From positions 1-9,640 of the forward strand of contig CAKARF010000031.1 of NCBI GenBank assembly GCA_916720465.1: a stretch of DNA of 9,640 nucleotides, given 5' to 3'. Position 1 is the first letter of the stretch. Each line of letters begins with the position of its first letter. Origin of the DNA: an uncultured Atopobium sp. (GTDB lineage Bacteria > Actinomycetota > Coriobacteriia > Coriobacteriales > Atopobiaceae). Of the stretch, positions 5,717-9,640 are shown piece by piece. The notes under the pieces are model-generated. The model searched no databases, had not been told where the DNA came from, and worked only from the letters and a program-made list of their open reading frames with translations. The translations under genes and the position numbers were made by a program.

Positions 5717-8700
5717 CTACTCCTTATCGGTGGTCGCGTCGCCTACAAGTGCGGATGCACCCTCAGCGTCTTGGGACAGGTCGGAAGCGGTTACCTCAGT
5801 GAAGCCAAGGTCGTTGAGGATCTCAACAGCGTTCTTCTCCTCAGGATCTGTGACCTTTGCGGTATTTGCACGCTTACGATAGGAGATTGGCTCAATGTCA
5901 AGTGCCAGGGAGCGAATCTCTTTGACCAGAACCTTGAAGGACTCAGGAATTCCTGCAGTAGGAATGTTCTCGCCCTTAACAATGGACTCATAGGTCTTAA
6001 CACGGCCGTTGGTATCGTCAGACTTAACGGTGAGGATCTCCTGGAGGACGTTAGCAGCACCGTATGCATACAGTGCCCAAACCTCCATCTCACCAAAGCG
6101 CTGACCGCCGAACTGTGCCTTACCACCCAGAGGCTGCTGGGTAACAAGAGAGTAAGGACCAGTTGAACGTGCGTGGATCTTATCGTCAACCATGTGGCCG
6201 AGCTTCAGAATGTAAGAAACACCAACGGTAATTGGGCTCTTGAATGCCTCGCCGGTACGACCATCGTAGAGGGTAGTCTTACCACGCTCGTTGAGCTGTG
6301 GAACAAACTCCTCACGCATGTCCTCGCCGTACTCCTTGAGAGCCTTGTTGATCATGTTGATGTTGGTGCGGCGAACAATCTCTGCAACGGACTCATCAGT
6401 AGCACCGTCAAAGAGTGGTGTTGCAACAGGAATTGGACCCTCAACGTAACGCTTAGAATCTGCGTCATCGTCATCCCAACCGTGTGCAGCGCCCCAACCA
6501 AGGTGGCACTCAAGCAGCTGACCAACGTTCATACGGGAAGGAACGCCCAGTGGGTCGAGAATAACGTCTACTGGGGTACCATCTGCCATGTAAGGCATGT
6601 CCTCAACTGGGAGAACCTTACAAATAACACCCTTGTTACCGTGGCGACCAGCAATCTTATCGCCCTGCTGGATCTTTCTGCGCTGAGCAACAAAGACGCG
6701 GACCAGGTCGTTTACTCCTGGAGGCAGGTCGTCTCCAGCCTCACGGCTGAAGCGGACAACGTCAACAACGCGGCCATAGGAGCCGTGTGGCATCTTAAGG
6801 GAAGTATCACGAACATCGTGTGCCTTAGCACCGAAGATTGCGCGAAGCAGGCGCTCTTCTGCGGTCAGAGCAGTCTCACCCTTAGGAGTGACCTTACCAA
6901 CCAGAATATCGCCAGGGCCAACCTCAGCGCCAATGCGGATGATACCGTCATCGTCGAGGTTTGCGAGCATGTCCTCACCAAGGTTTGGAATCTCGCGAGT
7001 AATCTCCTCAGCACCAAGCTTGGTGTCACGAGCATCAATCTCGTGGCGGGAAATGTTAACGGAAGTCAGAAGGTCTTCCTGAACAACGCGCTCGGAGACG
7101 ATAATACCGTCCTCGTAGTTGTAGCCTTCCCATGGCATGTAAGCAACGGTAAGGTTTGCACCAAGTGCCAGCTCAGAGTGGTCAACAGATGGACCGTCTG
7201 CGATTGGCTGGCCTTTCTGTACCTGCTGTCCAACAGTGACGATTGGACGGTGATTGATGCAAGTGGACTGGTTGGAGCGCTCGTACTTAGGAAGATCGTA
7301 GCGCTGAGAACCGTGCTCATCGGAGTAGATGACAACGTGAGCTGCATCAACCTCGGTGACCTCGCCGGCAAACTCTGCACAAATAAGCTCACCAGAGTCC
7401 TGAGCTGCGCGGCCCTCCATACCAGTTCCAACAAATGGAGCGTGGGACTGAATCAGAGGCACTGCCTGACGCTGCATGTTTGCACCCATGAGGGTACGCT
7501 TTGCATCGTCGTGCTCAAGGAATGGAATGAGGTTAGCTGCGACGGAGAGAAGCTGACGTGGAGAAACGTCCATGTAGTCAACGTCCTCAACAGGAACCTG
7601 TGCAGGTGCACCGAAGGAACCGTCGAAGTCGCGGGTACGTGCAATAACACGGTCTGCATCAACAATTTTGCCGTCTGCGTCAACCTCAACAAACTTCTTA
7701 GACTTAGGGTCAATTGGGGTGTTAGCAGGAGCAATAATGTGATTCTCCTCCTCGTCTGCAGTCATCCAGACAATGTCGTCAGAGACAACACCACCTGTGA
7801 CCTTACGATAAGGAGCCTCGATAAAGCCGTACTCATTTACGTGAGCGTACAGTGCCAAGGAGCCGATAAGACCAATGTTTGGTCCCTCAGGAGTCTCGAT
7901 TGGGCACATACGGGAGTAGTGCGAGTTGTGAACGTCGCGGACTGCGGTAGGAACGTTGGTACGACGGCTGGAGCCGGACTTGTGTCCTGCAAGACCGCCA
8001 GGTCCCAGAGCAGAAAGACGACGCTTGTGGGTCAAACCAGCAAGTGGGTTTGCCTGGTCCATGAACTGCGAAAGCTGAGAAGAACCGAAGAACTCCTTGA
8101 TTGCAGCAACAATTGGACGGATGTTGATCAAAGACTGTGGAGTGATGTCGTCTGCGTCCTGAGATGCCATGCGCTCACGGACAACACGCTCCATGCGGCT
8201 CATACCAATGCGGAACTGGTTCTGGACCAGCTCACCAACGGTACGGACGCGGCGGTTGCCAAAGTGGTCAATGTCATCAAGGTGCTTAGACTCATCACCT
8301 GCATGCACTGCAAGTAGGTACTGAAGAGCTGCGACAATGTCCTCTTTGGTAAGGACACGAACATCTGCAGGAATCTCTTCCTCAAGCTTCTTGTTGATCT
8401 TGTAACGACCAACGCGAGCAAGGTCATAGCGCTGCTCGTTGAAGAAGAGGCCGTCAAGCAGAGAACGGGCGGAGTCAACAGTTGGTGGCTCGCCTGGACG
8501 CTGACGACGATAAATCTCGATAAGAGCATCCTCACGTGTAGTTGCAACGTCACGCTCAAGTGTGTTGCGAACAACATCGGAATCACCAAGGAGCGAGAGA
8601 ATCTCGTCATCGGTAACAGCAATGCCAAGTGCACGGAGGAAGACGGTAGCGCTCTGGCGACGCTTGCGGTCAATGGAGACGACCAGGTGGCCGCGCTTAT

Positions 8701-9232
8701 CAACCTCAAACTCAAGCCATGCACCACGTGCAGGAATGAACTGAGACTTGTGGACCAGAACACCGTTGTCCATCTCTGACGAGAAATACACGCCAGGTGA
8801 ACGAACGAGCTGTGAAACCACAACGCGCTCAGAACCGTTGATGATGAAGGTACCGCGCTCAGTCATCAGTGGGAAATCACCCATGAAGACAAGCTGTTCC
8901 TTCATCTCACCAGTCTCTTTGTTGACAAAACGGACGTCAACAAAAAGAGGTGCTTGATATGAAATGTCTTTTGCACGACACTCAGCCATTGAATTGGCAG
9001 GGTCGCCGAACTGATGGTCACCAAAGGTGACCTGCATGGTTCCAGCGCTGTTCTCAATTGGCGAGAACTCAGCGAAGGACTCTGCAAGGCCCTCTCCCAT
9101 AAAGCGCTCAAATGATTCCTTCTGTACAGAAATCAGATTTGGCAGCTCCATAGCTGCGGGAATCTTACTGAACGTCCTGCGTCCAGTATGCGCCTGAGGC
9201 GTGGTGAGGGAAGTCTTTTTAGCGGTAGACAC
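5717..9232 (-). CDS. rpoB: RNA polymerase beta subunit
   Basis: This gene encodes the beta subunit, 1171 residues from the GTG at 9232. That start is chosen because AAGGAGG lies 8 bases upstream; a further 15 upstream codons stay in frame but would include this ribosome-binding site. Conserved blocks include INGSERVVVSQL (131-142), rifampicin cluster I (383-409), ETPEGPNIGL (446-455), NYEDG (705-709), GRHGNKGV (862-869) and the C-terminal QQPLGGKAQFGGQRFGEMEV block (1032-1051). Every major rifampicin-contact position (equivalents of Q513, F514, D516, H526, R529, S531, L533) has the sensitive residue. Fork loop 2, just after this cluster, is replaced by an unrelated and longer loop at residues 415-430. 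The C terminus has a tail of roughly 55 residues beyond the usual end. The general character is actinobacterial. It is the first gene of the rpoB-rpoC operon. Confidence 0.98.
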   Translation of the reverse strand: MSTAKKTSLTTPQAHTGRRTFSKIPAAMELPNLISVQKESFERFMGEGLAESFAEFSPIENSAGTMQVTFGDHQFGDPANSMAECRAKDISYQAPLFVDVRFVNKETGEMKEQLVFMGDFPLMTERGTFIINGSERVVVSQLVRSPGVYFSSEMDNGVLVHKSQFIPARGAWLEFEVDKRGHLVVSIDRKRRQSATVFLRALGIAVTDDEILSLLGDSDVVRNTLERDVATTREDALIEIYRRQRPGEPPTVDSARSLLDGLFFNEQRYDLARVGRYKINKKLEEEIPADVRVLTKEDIVAALQYLLAVHAGDESKHLDDIDHFGNRRVRTVGELVQNQFRIGMSRMERVVRERMASQDADDITPQSLINIRPIVAAIKEFFGSSQLSQFMDQANPLAGLTHKRRLSALGPGGLAGHKSGSSRRTNVPTAVRDVHNSHYSRMCPIETPEGPNIGLIGSLALYAHVNEYGFIEAPYRKVTGGVVSDDIVWMTADEEENHIIAPANTPIDPKSKKFVEVDADGKIVDADRVIARTRDFDGSFGAPAQVPVEDVDYMDVSPRQLLSVAANLIPFLEHDDAKRTLMGANMQRQAVPLIQSHAPFVGTGMEGRAAQDSGELICAEFAGEVTEVDAAHVVIYSDEHGSQRYDLPKYERSNQSTCINHRPIVTVGQQVQKGQPIADGPSVDHSELALGANLTVAYMPWEGYNYEDGIIVSERVVQEDLLTSVNISRHEIDARDTKLGAEEITREIPNLGEDMLANLDDDGIIRIGAEVGPGDILVGKVTPKGETALTAEERLLRAIFGAKAHDVRDTSLKMPHGSYGRVVDVVRFSREAGDDLPPGVNDLVRVFVAQRRKIQQGDKIAGRHGNKGVICKVLPVEDMPYMADGTPVDVILDPLGVPSRMNVGQLLECHLGWGAAHGWDDDDADSKRYVEGPIPVATPLFDGATDESVAEIVRRTNINMINKALKEYGEDMREEFVPQLNERGKTTLYDGRTGEAFKSPITVGVSYILKLGHMVDDKIHARSTGPYSLVTQQPLGGKAQFGGQRFGEMEVWALYAYGAANVLQEILTVKSDDTNGRVKTYESIVKGENIPTAGIPESFKVLVKEIRSLALDIEPISYRKRANTAKVTDPEEKNAVEILNDLGFTEVTASDLSQDAEGASALVGDATTDKE
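5720..5725 (-). promoter_or_regulatory. rpoC ribosome-binding site inside the end of rpoB
   Basis: AAGGAG forms the last two sense codons of rpoB (AAG GAG, then TAG) and lies 8 bases before the rpoC GTG start. With only 5 bases between the genes, this arrangement suggests translational coupling, which would help equal production of the two subunits. Confidence 0.85.
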
Positions 9233-9240
9233 CAGGTTGT

Positions 9241-9247
9241 CCTCCTT
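9241..9247 (-). promoter_or_regulatory. rpoB ribosome-binding site, deciding the start
   Basis: A full-strength AAGGAGG on the minus strand stands 8 bases before GTG at 9232. This makes the GTG start much more likely than the in-frame TTG at 9277, which has no such site before it. Confidence 0.9.
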
Positions 9248-9283
9248 CAAAAGGGTGGAAGGTGGCAATTGTCGCAACCTAGT

Positions 9284-9312
9284 AATTTAGTCAAGATTTT
9301 AATGCGCGTCAA
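9284..9312 (-). promoter_or_regulatory. Candidate rpoB promoter, proximal
   Basis: TTGACG (9312-9307) and TAAATT (9289-9284) are separated by 17 bases on the minus strand. Transcription would start near 9277, leaving a leader of about 45 bases before the GTG. The -35 is strong and the -10 is weaker, at 4 of 6 consensus bases. It may be secondary to the distal candidate. Confidence 0.45.
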
Positions 9313-9344
9313 CAGAAAAACACTTGATTTTTTAAGACGTTTTG

Positions 9345-9372
9345 ACTATATTATCGCGTTTATGTTTTTCAA
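9345..9372 (-). promoter_or_regulatory. Candidate rpoB promoter, distal
   Basis: TTGAAA (9372-9367) and TATAGT (9350-9345) are separated by 16 bases on the minus strand, in an A+T-rich stretch. The leader would be about 105 bases. Which of the two candidates is used, or whether most transcription instead comes from upstream of the window, cannot be told from sequence. Confidence 0.45.
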
Positions 9373-9470
9373 CTGCACAAACGTTATGTTGCAGGTAAAT
9401 CCTTGACTAACTCGTCTTTTCTAGTTATGAAGATTTTGTGGAGAAGGTCCACGGAGACAGAAATCACTTT

Positions 9471-9585
9471 CGGTGAGCGGCGCTCCCCCGCCGCGTCGCT
9501 TCGCATGGCGCTCCACGAGCCCCGAGCGCGCTCCGAGCGCACGGGTTTCTCGCCAGGCGCGTCGGCCTTTTGCTGCACGCGCCTG
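9471..9585. repeat. G+C-rich patch dense in inverted repeats upstream of rpoB
   Basis: Bases 9481-9540 are about 80 percent G+C, between A+T-rich flanks. The patch holds several perfect inverted repeats: GCGGCG/CGCCGC (9477-9482 with 9489-9494), GCGCTC/GAGCGC (9508-9513 with 9524-9529), the palindrome GAGCGCGCTC (9524-9533), GCGCTC/GAGCGC around a single C (9528-9540), and a 9-pair stem CAGGCGCGT/ACGCGCCTG (9554-9562 with 9577-9585). No T-tract follows any of them. Minus-strand frames are open across it, as expected when G+C is high, and no protein is recognised. It may be a palindromic intergenic element or a structured leader. Confidence 0.55.
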
Positions 9586-9593
9586 AAAAGTGC

Positions 9594-9624
9594 AAAGAAT
9601 CTGTATTTGAGCCACCGATTCTTT
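9594..9624. other. Stem-loop near the window edge
   Basis: AAAGAATC (9594-9601) and GATTCTTT (9617-9624) form a perfect 8-pair stem with a 15-base loop. On the minus strand it is followed by GCACTTTT, so it might be a weak terminator for a gene beyond the window. The stem is A+T-rich and the T-tract is offset, so the call is tentative. Confidence 0.3.
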
Positions 9625-9640
9625 AACAAAATCAGGCAAA

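Noticed and set aside
6065..6085. WALYAYGAA in place of WALEAYGAA in the beta subunit
   Set aside because: The position also varies in other Actinobacteria (glutamine in Mycobacterium, from memory), so it is weaker evidence of unusual function than the other changes.
7943..7990. A frameshift as the cause of the odd fork loop 2
   Set aside because: The added length is a multiple of three and the reading frame is continuous with conserved sequence on both sides. A compensated double frameshift would not explain 8 extra residues.
6173..8317. A 714-codon open frame on the plus strand, antisense to rpoB
   Set aside because: Same reason: it is a shadow of the biased codon use of rpoB, with no ribosome-binding site or recognisable domain.
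9233..9277. An upstream TTG start for rpoB adding 15 residues
   Set aside because: The added stretch contains the strong AAGGAGG site that serves the GTG at 9232, and the TTG has no such site before it. It also coincides with the predicted start point of transcription.
9384..9639. Two overlapping minus-strand frames of 72 and 81 codons upstream of rpoB
   Set aside because: They cross the G+C-rich patch, where stop codons are rare, start with TTG without convincing ribosome-binding sites, and match no protein that I recognise.

Overview
The window looks like part of the chromosome of an actinobacterium of moderate G+C, most likely a member of the Coriobacteriia close to Atopobium/Lancefieldella. 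This is inferred from actinobacterial-type RpoB and RpoC proteins, including the long coiled-coil insertion near the RpoC N terminus, combined with much lower G+C than most Actinobacteria. The genus is a judgement from protein character; no search was run.

All four genes with good support lie on the minus strand. In transcription order they are: a 400-base upstream region (9233-9640), with a very G+C-rich, hairpin-dense patch and two candidate promoters; rpoB (beta subunit, GTG start at 9232); rpoC (beta-prime subunit, GTG start, 5 bases after the rpoB stop, with its ribosome-binding site inside the last rpoB codons); a strong intrinsic terminator (1191-1230); a SmtB/CzrA-type ArsR metal-sensing repressor with its own promoter; and a GNAT acetyltransferase of the diamine/polyamine type. 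The last 168 bases carry no gene that I can support.

rpoB and rpoC form the catalytic core of RNA polymerase. Both are full length and keep the magnesium-binding motif and both zinc sites, so they should be functional. Several normally near-invariant mobile parts around the active centre are changed, however: fork loop 2 in beta is replaced by a longer unrelated loop, and the bridge helix, trigger loop and switch 1 in beta-prime carry unusual substitutions. The beta-prime C terminus also carries a domain that resembles the DNA-binding C-terminal domain of the alpha subunit, including four of its DNA-contacting positions. This is the most unusual biology in the window.

The ArsR-type gene looks self-regulated. 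A 19-20 base sequence just downstream of its predicted transcription start is repeated within its own coding sequence. The GNAT gene follows 59 bases later with no clear terminator between, and may be co-transcribed.
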